Assembly (NCBI RefSeq): GCF_035599575.1
Contig: NZ_CP141179.1
Span: 682,001 to 746,000, forward strand
Direction of reading: 5' to 3'
DNA length: 64,000 nucleotides
Source: Roseovarius sp. Pro17
Lineage (GTDB): Bacteria; Pseudomonadota; Alphaproteobacteria; Rhodobacterales; Rhodobacteraceae
A program made the position numbers and the translations under genes. Shown here one piece after another: positions 26,066 through 35,932 of this stretch. Below the pieces are notes generated by a model that was given only the letters and a program-made list of their open reading frames with translations, was not told the DNA's origin and did not search any database. Positions within the stretch are counted from its first letter, which is position 1; every line of letters begins with the position of its first letter.

Positions 26066-26193
26066 GGCACACGCGCCTGCGCCACTCTCTTGGCTGATCA
26101 TTGATCTATGGCTGCGGAATGGCCCAACATTGCGATCCGAGCAACGACCCTGGTCAGTGCGAAATGTAGCAAAACGGCGGCGCACCGGCAGGT

Positions 26194-29100
26194 TTATTCA
26201 GCGGCACGCAATGGTTTGGGCGGTTGCGCGTCCGCATCAGGTTCTTGATCGGTGTCTTTGCTCGTCGGATCGGGTGGGCGTTTAGGATCGTCAAGCTCGA
26301 CGTCGCCGCCATCTACGTCCAAATGCTCGCCGTGGGCGGTCGCGATGCCGTCATCCCAGATAATTTCGGGCGCACGCACGCGGCGCGCGGCGCGCATCAG
26401 GGACCAGTCGCGCGCGGCCCGGCTGGCGCGGCCCATCGACATCGCCGCCAGCGCCCGCGCCAGCCAGTTTACATAGGTGCCCACCCACACGCGCAGCGCC
26501 AGCATCGATGGGGTAAAGATCAGCGTCAGCACCGTCGCGATCCCAAGGCCAAAGACCACCGCCGTCGCCAGCTGCTTCCACCAAAGGGCGGTGGGGCTGT
26601 CAAAGCTGTAGCCACCATTCACGAAATCAAGGCTTAGCCCGAACATCATCGGTGCAAGGCCTGCCATCGTGGTGATCGTGGTCAACAGCACCGGCCTGAT
26701 ACGCGCCTCCGCCGTGCGGGTGATTGCCTCTAGCCGAGGCATATAGCGACTGAATTCCTGATAGGTATCAATAAGAACGATGTTATTGTTCACCACGATT
26801 CCGGCCAACGCCACGATGCCTGTGCCGGTCATGATGATCGAAAATGTCTGGCCCATCACCAACATCCCGATCAACACGCCTGTCGTGCTGAGGATCACTG
26901 CCAGCAGCACCAGCACAGCGTTGTAGACGCTGTTGAACTGCGCCAGCAGGATGATGAACATAAGGCCGAGCGCGCCCGCGAACGCCTTCATCAGGAAGGC
27001 GCCGGATTCCTCCTGCTCTTCCTGATCGCCGGTCCATTCGTAGCTGACCGACGCTGGCAGCGCGCCTGTTTCCAGCCACTCGGTCAGGCCTGCGATCCGC
27101 TCGTTTGCTGTGATCGGCACGTCCTGGGTGACGCCGTTGGTTGTCACGGGCTTGGTCAACCCGCTCGCCACGCCCGCCTTGACGTCGAAGAAGCGGGTCT
27201 GGTCAATCCGGTCGATCTGGGCCAGCTTCTGCACAGGTTTGCGCGTAATGAAATTGGCCAACGGCACCAGCCCGTCATTGGTACGCACCTTGAGCGAATC
27301 GAGCGTGCTGAGCACGCGGTCCGCGTTAGGTAGGCGTAGCCGGATTTCGACTTCCTCATCCGATGACGGCACGCGCATCTCGTCCAGAAACAATCCGCGC
27401 GTGACCAGTTGCACCATCGCGCCGACGCTCTTGACGTCGGCGCCAAAACGGCCGGCTTTTTCAACGTCGACGTCGATCTGCCAGTCAATGCCGGGCAGGG
27501 GAAGCGTATCTTCGACCAACGTCAGGCCAGTTGTCGCCTCGAATTTCTCACGCACTTTCACGGTTGCTGCCTGTAGCGCGGTCCAATCGTCGCCCTTGAG
27601 GCGCAGGTGCACCGGCTTGGCCGAGGCAGGGCCGCCGGTCTGACCAAGGATCTCGGTCTTGATGCCGGGGATGCGCGCCAGCTTGACGGTCAATTCCTCA
27701 ATGATCTTGTCGCCGTCGATGGCCGGATCGCTCATCTCGCGATCCCAAAGGCCCCACAGCCACGGCTGCGTGATGATGCCGCGTTCGTCCCATGGCGTCG
27801 TCTCGAACTGGACCTGCCCGATGGTGTCGAGGGGCGGTTGCGCGCCGCCGGTATTGTTGCTCAGCCCGCCATTCCCGGCAAAGGCAAAGGCCGACGCGAT
27901 CCCATGCTGCGCCAGCACGATATCTTCGACCTGATGGACCAGATTATCCTTCTGCTCGATAGAGAGGTTTCCGCGACCCTGCACATATACAATTCCCTGC
28001 TCAGGTTCGGATTCGACAAAGAACTCAGTGCCATTATTGTTGTTTATGTAGTAAATAAGTGTGGTTCCGACAATAATAAAGATGACGCCAAACGCCACCA
28101 AGGGCATCACCGGGTTGGCGACGATGGCGTGAATCACCCAGCCGAACGGGCTGCGCTTATAGCCTGACCGCACGGTGACGGCACGGCGCGGCATCGCGCG
28201 GCGACCCAGCCAACGCGCGCCGTTCATAACGCGCCGCCATATGGCCATGAGACCTAGAAGGATCGCTGCGATCCCGGCAACTCCGATGGCTGCCAGTAGA
28301 ACCACCGCGATGCCCAGCACAAAGACGGCGGCAAGCGTCGGGATCACTGAATAGAGGATGTCGCTCATGTTGATCGCCATGAAGACCGGTGTCACCTGCG
28401 CCAGCATCATAGGCACAAGAGCCGCCGCCACGGCCACGCCAAACGCCGCCGCCAAAAACAGCGCCAGGTGCCAGACCCACCAGCCGCCCGCGATCTGCGA
28501 AATACGTGCTTCGAACCATTTTTCAAGCCGTCCGGTGATGCCGCCCAGCACTGGCAGATAAACCAGCGCGACCAGCAAGGACGCCGAGAGAACAAAGATC
28601 AGCGTGACTGGCAGCATACCCATGAACTGCCCCGGTATGCCGGGCCAAAACAGCATAGGCAGGAATGCGCAAAGTGTCGTCGCGGTTGAACTGGTGACGG
28701 GCCAAAACATGCGTTTGGCCGCCTCGACATAGGCGGTCATGGGGCCAGTGCCCTCTTGGATGCGCCGGTCGGCGTATTCGACCACCACAATGGCGCCGTC
28801 CACCAGCATCCCGACAGCGAGGATCAGACCGAACATCACCATGTTCGAAATTGTAATGCCCATGACCGCAAGCATTGCAAAACACAGCAGGAACGACGTG
28901 GGAATCGCAAATCCCACCAGCAGGGCGGGGCGGATGCCCAGCGTCGCCAGCATCACGATCATCACCAGCGCGATGGCGGTCAGCACCGACCCCTCTAGCT
29001 GGCTGACCATCGAGCCCACGATGCGCGACTGATCGTTCGATGCGCCCACTTTGACGGCTGCGCGCAGTTCGTCCGGCCAGCTGGCCCGCGCCTCGTCCAC

Positions 29101-30003
29101 CGTGTCGCGCACCAGTGCGGCGGTGTCGATGATGTTGAATCCCTTGCGCTTGACCACTTGCAGCGCCACCGTGTTTTCGCCGTTAAAACGCGCGGTTCCG
29201 GTCCGGTCCTCGAAGGTCAGATTGATGCGCGCCACATCGCCCAGCGTCACGACACGGTCGCCGTTCACCTTGATCGGCAGGCGATAGATGTCGCCTGTGT
29301 CGTCGAAAGACGATGGGATCTTGACCGAGAACGCGCCGCCCGCGCTGCGCACCTCGCCTGCGGCGATGAGCAAATTGTTATTCTGCACCGCATTCAGCAG
29401 ATCGCCCGCCGTCACATCGTAGGATTCAAGGCGCAAGGGGTCGATCACCACCTCGACCAGCTCGTCGCGATTGCCAGCGATACCAGCTTCCAACACGGGC
29501 TCCAGCGCCTCAAGGCGGTCTTGGAGGTCCTTGGCGACGCGGGCCATCGTGCGCTCGGGGACGTCGCCAGTGAGGTTGACGATGATGATAGGGAATTCGC
29601 TGAAGTTGATTTCGTTCAGCAAGTATTTGTCGGCGCCGCTCGGAAACTTGGCCTCGGCAGCGCTCATCGCGTCGCGCACATCGGCCATGATGGCCGTCTT
29701 GTCCCAACCGAATTCGAATTCCAGCGCGATCCCGGCGTAATTTTCGGCGGCGGTGCCGGTCATCTTCTTGAGGCCGTCCAGATCGCTCAGCTCGGTCTCC
29801 ATGACCTTGACCAGCAGCTTTTCACTATCCTCGGCGGAAATGCCCGGGAAGGGGACCGACACGAACAGCGCGGGGATTTCGATATCGGGCTCGCCCTCTT
29901 TGGGTAGGCCGACATAGGCAAAGCCGCCGGCCAGCACGCTGAGCACGATAAAGGCTAGCACCATACGTGCGCGTTGCGAGGCCCAGTCGACGATGCCGGT
30001 CAT
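26194..30003 (-). CDS. RND-family efflux permease, enlarged
   Basis: Inner-membrane proton-driven pump of 1269 residues, versus the usual 1020-1060. The start ATG 30003 overlaps the adaptor gene stop by four bases. Normal RND landmarks: N-terminal helix MVLAFIVLSVLAGG, the periplasmic porter domains, TM4 motif ILAVGMLVDGAIVVVEYADRR with Asp402, and TM10 motif GIVVNNNIVLIDTYQEF. Two additions stand out: residues about 505-615 add roughly three hydrophobic segments between the two halves, and a polar acidic tail of about 100 residues follows the last helix. Probably pumps organic compounds with the adjacent adaptor. Confidence 0.9.
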   Translation of the reverse strand: MTGIVDWASQRARMVLAFIVLSVLAGGFAYVGLPKEGEPDIEIPALFVSVPFPGISAEDSEKLLVKVMETELSDLDGLKKMTGTAAENYAGIALEFEFGWDKTAIMADVRDAMSAAEAKFPSGADKYLLNEINFSEFPIIIVNLTGDVPERTMARVAKDLQDRLEALEPVLEAGIAGNRDELVEVVIDPLRLESYDVTAGDLLNAVQNNNLLIAAGEVRSAGGAFSVKIPSSFDDTGDIYRLPIKVNGDRVVTLGDVARINLTFEDRTGTARFNGENTVALQVVKRKGFNIIDTAALVRDTVDEARASWPDELRAAVKVGASNDQSRIVGSMVSQLEGSVLTAIALVMIVMLATLGIRPALLVGFAIPTSFLLCFAMLAVMGITISNMVMFGLILAVGMLVDGAIVVVEYADRRIQEGTGPMTAYVEAAKRMFWPVTSSTATTLCAFLPMLFWPGIPGQFMGMLPVTLIFVLSASLLVALVYLPVLGGITGRLEKWFEARISQIAGGWWVWHLALFLAAAFGVAVAAALVPMMLAQVTPVFMAINMSDILYSVIPTLAAVFVLGIAVVLLAAIGVAGIAAILLGLMAIWRRVMNGARWLGRRAMPRRAVTVRSGYKRSPFGWVIHAIVANPVMPLVAFGVIFIIVGTTLIYYINNNNGTEFFVESEPEQGIVYVQGRGNLSIEQKDNLVHQVEDIVLAQHGIASAFAFAGNGGLSNNTGGAQPPLDTIGQVQFETTPWDERGIITQPWLWGLWDREMSDPAIDGDKIIEELTVKLARIPGIKTEILGQTGGPASAKPVHLRLKGDDWTALQAATVKVREKFEATTGLTLVEDTLPLPGIDWQIDVDVEKAGRFGADVKSVGAMVQLVTRGLFLDEMRVPSSDEEVEIRLRLPNADRVLSTLDSLKVRTNDGLVPLANFITRKPVQKLAQIDRIDQTRFFDVKAGVASGLTKPVTTNGVTQDVPITANERIAGLTEWLETGALPASVSYEWTGDQEEQEESGAFLMKAFAGALGLMFIILLAQFNSVYNAVLVLLAVILSTTGVLIGMLVMGQTFSIIMTGTGIVALAGIVVNNNIVLIDTYQEFSRYMPRLEAITRTAEARIRPVLLTTITTMAGLAPMMFGLSLDFVNGGYSFDSPTALWWKQLATAVVFGLGIATVLTLIFTPSMLALRVWVGTYVNWLARALAAMSMGRASRAARDWSLMRAARRVRAPEIIWDDGIATAHGEHLDVDGGDVELDDPKRPPDPTSKDTDQEPDADAQPPKPLRAAE

Positions 30004-31241
30004 TGCGCCTGCTCCTCTGCGCCGCCATCGCCGGGATAGCTGGCTGTGACTGGCACGCCTGCGATGACATATTCCTGCCCGATCACGATCACGTCGACCG
30101 CGTCCGGCAGACCCGTGACCCATACGCCCTCAGGCGAGTCGCGCATGAGGTTGACGGGCAGAAAATCGGCGGCGTCGCCGGTCACGATGCGCACACCCAG
30201 CGTGCCCTCGTCGTTCAGGGTAAGGGCCGATTGCGGCAGCAAATGCGCGGGGGTTCCGTCCGAGGCGATCATGATCTCGGCAGTCTGGCCGTCGCGCAGG
30301 GTGAGGTCCGGGTTCGGCACTGTCATCTCGACGCGAAAGGTGCGGGTTTCAGGATCGGCAGAGCGGGACAGAAATGTCACCTCACCACCCACCTCGCGGC
30401 CCGATACCAGCTTGGCGCGTGCTTTCGCCCCCACTACGATCCGGTCGACTGCGGTCTCAGGGACAAAGCCGACCAGCTTGATCGGGTCCAACTGAATGAT
30501 TGTGCCGCACAGTTCACCGGGCTGCATCAGACTGCCCAGTTCGGCGGTGTCTGATTCCAGCAGGCCTTTGAAAGGCGCGTTAATCTCGAGGCGCGTCAAT
30601 TCTTCGCGGGCAGCGGCGATGATGGCGTCTGCGGCCTCGATCCCGGTGCTGGCAGCGTCGAGGCCGGACTTTGCGGCCTGCACAGCGGCCTTGCCGGAGC
30701 TGAGCGCTGCGCGTGTGCTGGCCACGCGCGTGTCAGAGGCATAACCGCTCTCGCTCAACTTTGATGCGGCGGTGTCGTTGATCTGCGCCTCGGCCAAGCG
30801 TGCTTCGGCCTCGGCCAGCCTTGCTGCGGCCTCAGGGATGCGGGTTTCGGCCTCGGCGCGGCGCGCACGGGCCTCGGCCAGCGTGGCCTTGCGGGTGCCG
30901 GGGTCCAGCTGGCAGAGCAATTGACCGGCCTCGACGAACGCGCCCTTGCGCAGAGGGTCGGAAATGATGCGCCCCGATGTCTCGGCGCGCACATCGACTT
31001 GGCGCTGGGCTTCGGTCCGACCGCGTACCACGACGGCGCTGTCGATGTCCTGTGCGCGGCTGTGAATGGCGACGACGCCCACGGCGGTGGTGGTGGTTGC
31101 ATCCTCGGGGGTAGGGGCAGGCGCCTCGGTGACGGGCGTTTCAGCAGGCGCGAATGTATTCTTCAACCACGCGCGCTCGAACACGAAAGCGTAGATAACC
31201 AGCGCGGCGACGATCGCCGCCAGGATCGAAAACAGTCGCAT
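30000..31241 (-). CDS. RND efflux periplasmic adaptor (MFP)
   Basis: Membrane-fusion protein of 413 residues linking the RND pump to an outer-membrane channel. One N-terminal helix (ILAAIVAALVIYAFVFE) anchors it. The biotinyl-lipoyl half motif is VRAETSGRIISDPLRKGAFV; the long alpha-hairpin (about 110-225) is very Ala/Glu-rich; the second lipoyl half is INAPFKGLLESDTAELGSLM. Its stop overlaps the permease start by four bases. No outer-membrane factor gene is adjacent, so a shared TolC is likely. Confidence 0.9.
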   Translation of the reverse strand: MRLFSILAAIVAALVIYAFVFERAWLKNTFAPAETPVTEAPAPTPEDATTTTAVGVVAIHSRAQDIDSAVVVRGRTEAQRQVDVRAETSGRIISDPLRKGAFVEAGQLLCQLDPGTRKATLAEARARRAEAETRIPEAAARLAEAEARLAEAQINDTAASKLSESGYASDTRVASTRAALSSGKAAVQAAKSGLDAASTGIEAADAIIAAAREELTRLEINAPFKGLLESDTAELGSLMQPGELCGTIIQLDPIKLVGFVPETAVDRIVVGAKARAKLVSGREVGGEVTFLSRSADPETRTFRVEMTVPNPDLTLRDGQTAEIMIASDGTPAHLLPQSALTLNDEGTLGVRIVTGDAADFLPVNLMRDSPEGVWVTGLPDAVDVIVIGQEYVIAGVPVTASYPGDGGAEEQAQ

Positions 31242-31485
31242 CTATTACCTCTCACGCAGTCCGGGCGCTGAACCGCGCAAAATGCGCGCGGCGTCATCGC
31301 CGTCGTTGCCGGATAATACGCCGAACCCGACAGTTCAGATTACATTTGACCATGGCTGCGCGCAAGGCCGTGACCTGCCTCACTGCAGTGCCGGGCGCAT
31401 TCTGCAGACCAGCGGCCCTTGGCAGGCCCCGAATGAACGGGTAAGAGGGGAAAAACCGCAGCAAGACAAGTCAGGCGCCCCTCCC

Positions 31486-32229
31486 GTGAGTGATAACGAC
31501 AGTTTCATCGAAGAGGTGAGCGAAGAGGTCCGCCGCGACCGTCTTTTCACCCTTATGCGCCGTTATGGCTGGATTGCTATCCTCGCCGTGCTGATCCTCG
31601 TGGGTGGCGCAGCCTATAACGAATGGCGCAAGGCGCAGGAGCGTGGTCGCGCCGAGGCACTGGGTGACGCGATGCTGGCTGCGCTGGAAACCGAGGACCG
31701 AAGCGCGCGCGCAGGTGCGCTGGATGGCGTTACGCCGGACAGTCCCGGTAGCGCTGCGATCCTGTCGATGATGGCCGCAGCCGAGGCGTTGGAGGACGAT
31801 CCCAAGGGCGCCGTCGCGCGCCTGATGAGTATCGCCCAGATGAGCGATGTCGCGCCCATCTATCGCCAGATCGCCACGCTCAAGGCAGTGATGATCCCGG
31901 ATGGCGGCATGGACGACGATGTGCGGCGCGCACGGTTGAATGATCTGGCGCTGGGCGGTGGCCTGATACGCCTAATGGCCGAAGAACAGCTAGCCTATCT
32001 GGAAATAGAGGCCGGGAATACGGGCGCGGCGATTGAGCGGCTCAACGCCATCTCGGCCGATGCCGAGGCGACGCCGGGCTTGCGTCGTCGGGCGACACAA
32101 GTAATTGTGGCGCTGGGCAGCGAGCCGGTCCTGCCGGGCGGCAGTGCGGCCAGCGCGCCGGACGAGGCCGCGAGCGAAGATGTAGGTACTCAGGATAACG
32201 TGGAAAACGGTGCGGAAGCTGGCGAATAG
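31486..32229 (+). CDS. YfgM-like TPR membrane protein
   Basis: A 247-residue inner-membrane protein started at GTG 31486 (SDNDSFIEEVSEEVRRDRLF), the usual opening in alphaproteobacterial homologues. One helix is WIAILAVLILVGGAAY (about 27-44), then a periplasmic helical domain with TPR-like repeats and a low-complexity acidic C-terminus. In E. coli YfgM works with PpiD at the Sec exit and stands upstream of bamB, as here. The start lacks a clear ribosome site. Confidence 0.8.
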   Translation: MSDNDSFIEEVSEEVRRDRLFTLMRRYGWIAILAVLILVGGAAYNEWRKAQERGRAEALGDAMLAALETEDRSARAGALDGVTPDSPGSAAILSMMAAAEALEDDPKGAVARLMSIAQMSDVAPIYRQIATLKAVMIPDGGMDDDVRRARLNDLALGGGLIRLMAEEQLAYLEIEAGNTGAAIERLNAISADAEATPGLRRRATQVIVALGSEPVLPGGSAASAPDEAASEDVGTQDNVENGAEAGE

Positions 32230-32275
32230 GCTGCGCGCGGTGCAAACTGCGATAAAAAGACGGGGACATTTGGAC

Positions 32276-33628
32276 ATGCACGCGGTGATACGGAACAAGA
32301 AGACCTTTGGATGGCTTGCGGTATTGACGCTGCTGGCTGCCTGCTCCGAGCCGGACACGATCCTGCCCGGCAAGCGCGAGGGCCTGCGCGAGGTGCTCAA
32401 AACGGATCAGGTCGAGGCGGCCACCAGCGAAGTCGTCGGCGCCTCGGGCCCCAACGTGGCCGCGCCGCTGCGCCTACCCGCTGCGCGCGTCAATGCCGAA
32501 TGGCCCCAGCGCATCGGCACGCCAGCCACCCGCGCCCAGCATCCTGCGTTGTCCCGGGCGCCCAGTCTGATCTGGTCCACTTCGATTGGTGCTGGCGATG
32601 GCGCACGGCGACGCATCACCGCTGATCCGGTCGTCGCTGGCGGGCGCATCTTTGCGATGGACGCCAACGCGCATGTCAGCGCGATTGCGCCGAATGGTGC
32701 CGCGCTCTGGAACGTGAGCCTGGTGCCGGCCACCGATTCGGCTGCTGATGGCAGCGGCGGGGGACTGGCTTACGGTGATGGCAAACTCTTTGCCTCGACC
32801 GGCTTTGGTCGCATCACCGCGCTCGACCCGGCGACGGGCCGCACCATCTGGGAACAGGAACTGCTGGAGACGGGCACTGCCACGCCGACGGTAGTGGGCA
32901 ATATCGTCTATCTCGTTGCGGGCGATCAGACGGCATGGGCGCTGAACAGCGATACCGGCCGCATCGAATGGCAGCTGGCCGCGGCACCGAACATCAACAA
33001 CGTGCTGGGCGGCCCCGCGCCTGCAATATCCGACAAATACGCTGTCTTTGCCTTTGGGTCGGGCGAGGTGCAGGGCGCGTTTCGCAAGGGAGGTCTGCGC
33101 CTTTGGGATGCGTCCGTCGCTGGCGCGCGCAAGGGCCTTGCGCAGAGCCAACTGACCACGATCACCGGCGATCCGGTGATCCGAGGTGACCGGGTCTATG
33201 TCGGCAATCAATCGGGCCGCATGGCCGCGATGCATATCGCCAATGGCGCGCGTATCTGGACCGCAAACGAAGGTCCTATGGGTCCGGTATGGGCGACAGA
33301 TGATTCCATTTTTCTTGTTTCGGACAAAAACGAATTGGTGCGTCTGCGCGCCGAGGATGGCAGCCGCGTCTGGGGCACGAAACTGCCCTTGTTCGTCAAA
33401 TCCAAGCCTAAACGTCAGGCCGAGGTTTACGCCCATTACGGCCCCGTGATGGCCGGCGGCCAGCTGGTCGTGGCGTCCAATGACGGCTATCTGCGTTTCT
33501 TCGATCCGGTCTCGGGTGGCTTGCGCGGCAGCGTCGTCGTGCCGGGCGGGGCGACGACCAATCCGGTGGTCGCGGGCGGTGTTCTCTATGTCGTCGGCAC
33601 GAACGGGCAACTGCACGCTTTCCGCTAG
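32276..33628 (+). CDS. bamB: Outer membrane assembly lipoprotein BamB
   Basis: Lipoprotein of the BAM complex that folds outer-membrane beta-barrels. It has 450 residues from ATG 32276; the lipobox is LAAC in VLTLLAACSEPD. The rest is an eight-bladed PQQ-type propeller with repeats such as GRIFAMDANAHVSAI, GDGKLFASTGFGRITALDPATG and GGQLVVASNDGYLRFFDPVSG. It follows yfgM-like and precedes der, as in E. coli. The gene begins after a 46-base gap. Confidence 0.92.
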   Translation: MHAVIRNKKTFGWLAVLTLLAACSEPDTILPGKREGLREVLKTDQVEAATSEVVGASGPNVAAPLRLPAARVNAEWPQRIGTPATRAQHPALSRAPSLIWSTSIGAGDGARRRITADPVVAGGRIFAMDANAHVSAIAPNGAALWNVSLVPATDSAADGSGGGLAYGDGKLFASTGFGRITALDPATGRTIWEQELLETGTATPTVVGNIVYLVAGDQTAWALNSDTGRIEWQLAAAPNINNVLGGPAPAISDKYAVFAFGSGEVQGAFRKGGLRLWDASVAGARKGLAQSQLTTITGDPVIRGDRVYVGNQSGRMAAMHIANGARIWTANEGPMGPVWATDDSIFLVSDKNELVRLRAEDGSRVWGTKLPLFVKSKPKRQAEVYAHYGPVMAGGQLVVASNDGYLRFFDPVSGGLRGSVVVPGGATTNPVVAGGVLYVVGTNGQLHAFR

Positions 33629-33676
33629 GCGCAGATTGCCCTATGAGGGCAGCTTGACTGCCTTCGGAGCGATGAC

Positions 33677-35134
33677 ATGACTTTCAGCCTCGCCATCGTG
33701 GGGCGCCCCAATGTGGGCAAATCCACGCTTTTTAACCGCCTTGTCGGCAAGCGCCTGGCGCTGGTCGACGACCAACCGGGCGTCACGCGCGATTTGCGCG
33801 AGGGCGCGGCGCGTTTGGGCGATCTGCGGTTCACGGTGATCGACACAGCCGGATTGGAAGAGGCGACGGACGAATCGCTGCAAGGCCGGATGCGCAAGCT
33901 GACCGAGCGGGCAGTGGATATGGCAGATATCTGCCTCTTTATGATCGACGCACGCACCGGGGTCACGCCGACGGATGAGGTGTTCGCCGAGATTCTGCGC
34001 AAACGCTCGAAGCATGTGATCCTCGCGGCCAACAAGTCCGAAGGATCCGCTGCCGACGCGGGCGTAATCGAGGCCTATGGGCTGGGACTGGGCGAGCCGA
34101 TTCGCCTCTCGGCTGAGCATGGCGAGGGGTTGAACGATCTCTATGCGATGCTGATGCCGCTGGCCGACGGGTTCGAGGAACGCGCCAAGGCCGACGCGCC
34201 GGACGTGGATGTGGCGGTTGAGGACGGAGATGTCGACGCGCCCCGCGTGCCGACGGCGAAAAAGCCGCTGCAAGTGGCTGTCGTGGGTCGACCCAACGCC
34301 GGAAAATCGACCCTGATCAACAAGATACTGGGCGAAGATCGCCTGCTGACCGGCCCCGAGCCGGGGATCACGCGCGATGCTATTTCGCTGCAACTGGACT
34401 GGGACGGGCTGCATACGCGAATCTTTGACACAGCCGGGATGCGCAAAAAGGCGCGCGTTCAGGAAAAGCTGGAAAAGCTAAGCGTCGGGGATGGCCTGCG
34501 CGCGGTGAAATTCGCCGAGGTCGTGATCGTGCTGCTGGATGCCGCGATCCCGTTTGAGCAGCAGGATCTGCGCATCGCTGACTTGGCCGAGCGTGAGGGC
34601 CGTGCCGTAGTTCTGGCGATCAACAAGTGGGACCTCGAGCCGGAAAAACAGCAGAAATTGCGCGACCTGCGCGAGTCGTTCGAACGCCTGCTGCCGCAGC
34701 TGCGCGGCGCACCGATGGTCACCGTCTCGGCCATGACGGGCAAAGGGATCGACCGGCTGCGCGAGGCTGTCGAAAAGGCGCATGACGTCTGGAATCGCCG
34801 CATCACGACGGCGCAACTGAACCGCTGGCTGACAGGTATGCTGGAGCAGCATCCGCCCCCCGCGCCCGGCGGCAAGCGGATCAAGATGCGCTACATGACG
34901 CAGGTTAAAACCCGCCCGCCCGGTTTCGTTGTGATGTGCAGCCATCCCGACAAACTGCCCGAGAGCTATACGCGCTATCTGGTCAACGGGTTACGCGTCG
35001 ATTTCGACATGCCTGGCACGCCGATCCGCCTGCACATGCGGAGCCAATCGGACAAGAACCCCTACAAGGCCAAGAAAAAGGCGGGTCCTTCCAGCCTGCG
35101 TAAGCATCTGGGCAAGACCAAGACCTCAAAATAA
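33677..35134 (+). CDS. der: Ribosome biogenesis GTPase Der (EngA)
   Basis: Double-GTPase that binds the 50S subunit during assembly. It has 485 residues. G1 motifs are GRPNVGKST at 8-16 and GRPNAGKST near 203-211, G3 DTAGLE and DTAGMRKK, and G4 NKSE (first domain, instead of the usual NKxD) and NKWD (second). A C-terminal KH-like domain ends in a Lys-rich tail. Last gene of the yfgM-bamB-der run; converges with the TspO-like gene, with seven bases between stops. Confidence 0.95.
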   Translation: MTFSLAIVGRPNVGKSTLFNRLVGKRLALVDDQPGVTRDLREGAARLGDLRFTVIDTAGLEEATDESLQGRMRKLTERAVDMADICLFMIDARTGVTPTDEVFAEILRKRSKHVILAANKSEGSAADAGVIEAYGLGLGEPIRLSAEHGEGLNDLYAMLMPLADGFEERAKADAPDVDVAVEDGDVDAPRVPTAKKPLQVAVVGRPNAGKSTLINKILGEDRLLTGPEPGITRDAISLQLDWDGLHTRIFDTAGMRKKARVQEKLEKLSVGDGLRAVKFAEVVIVLLDAAIPFEQQDLRIADLAEREGRAVVLAINKWDLEPEKQQKLRDLRESFERLLPQLRGAPMVTVSAMTGKGIDRLREAVEKAHDVWNRRITTAQLNRWLTGMLEQHPPPAPGGKRIKMRYMTQVKTRPPGFVVMCSHPDKLPESYTRYLVNGLRVDFDMPGTPIRLHMRSQSDKNPYKAKKKAGPSSLRKHLGKTKTSK

Positions 35135-35141
35135 TTGGCGT

Positions 35142-35861
35142 CTAGGCGCGGCGGATGTTCCAGATCGCTTGGACAGCCAGCAGGGCCGCGCCGATGGCCG
35201 CAATGATCAGCACAGACGCAGCACCACCCTGCCAATTCTGCACGCAAACGCCAATTAGCGCCCAGATCACCCCGCTTAGCAGTCCAAACGCATCGGGCCG
35301 TTGGCGTGCTATCAGGACGGCAAGACCGAACGCGATCACCAATGCGAGGATCGCGGCGAGGACTTGGTTCATGCCGCCATAGCCCGCCGCCATCAGCCCC
35401 AACGACACGGACGACGCCGCTGTCAGCCAGCCGGTGTACAGCGCGACAGGCGCGCGGCCCAGCCATGCATCCACGCCGCCAGCGCGCGGCGTGCGCAGGG
35501 TCGCGACCATGGCAAAAGCCCACATCACCCAGATCAGAATTGTCGCCCAGACGGCGCTGGCCTGCGCAACCGGCAGCCAGACGAACCCGACAGCCAGCGA
35601 GATAAAGAGAGGCACGCGCATCGCGGCCCAGCCGGCATCATCGCGGCGCTTCCACAGGCCATAGGCCGCACCGACGATCAGCCAAAGGTAGATCAGTCCC
35701 CAGATGGCAAAGGCATATCCCGCGGGCTGCACCGGCGGCTCGACCTGCGGGATTGGGAACTGATTGGCATCAAACCCGCCAAAGCCGGGGGCCAGAAGGG
35801 GCGAGAGGGCGAATGCGATAGCAGCGATCAAAACGAGAATGGGCATGGCGGCACCTGTCAT
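35142..35861 (-). CDS. TspO/MBR-like tryptophan-rich membrane protein
   Basis: A 239-residue protein with about seven hydrophobic segments. The motif PAGYAFAIWGLIYLWLIVGA near residues 46-65 is the TspO/MBR signature region, and further Trp residues occur in most helices. True TspO proteins are about 160 residues, so this is the longer related group, whose ligand is unknown. A start at Met6 (35846) is also possible. Confidence 0.7.
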   Translation of the reverse strand: MTGAAMPILVLIAAIAFALSPLLAPGFGGFDANQFPIPQVEPPVQPAGYAFAIWGLIYLWLIVGAAYGLWKRRDDAGWAAMRVPLFISLAVGFVWLPVAQASAVWATILIWVMWAFAMVATLRTPRAGGVDAWLGRAPVALYTGWLTAASSVSLGLMAAGYGGMNQVLAAILALVIAFGLAVLIARQRPDAFGLLSGVIWALIGVCVQNWQGGAASVLIIAAIGAALLAVQAIWNIRRA

Positions 35862-35932
35862 TATCGGCGGGCAGGGGCCCGTTCCAACGCTGAAAATAGC
35901 GCCCTTGCCGAGACGTCAAGCGGAGCAACGCC

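Noticed and set aside
32474..33616. A 380-codon frame antisense to bamB
   Set aside because: Shadow frame; bamB with its lipobox and propeller repeats explains the region.
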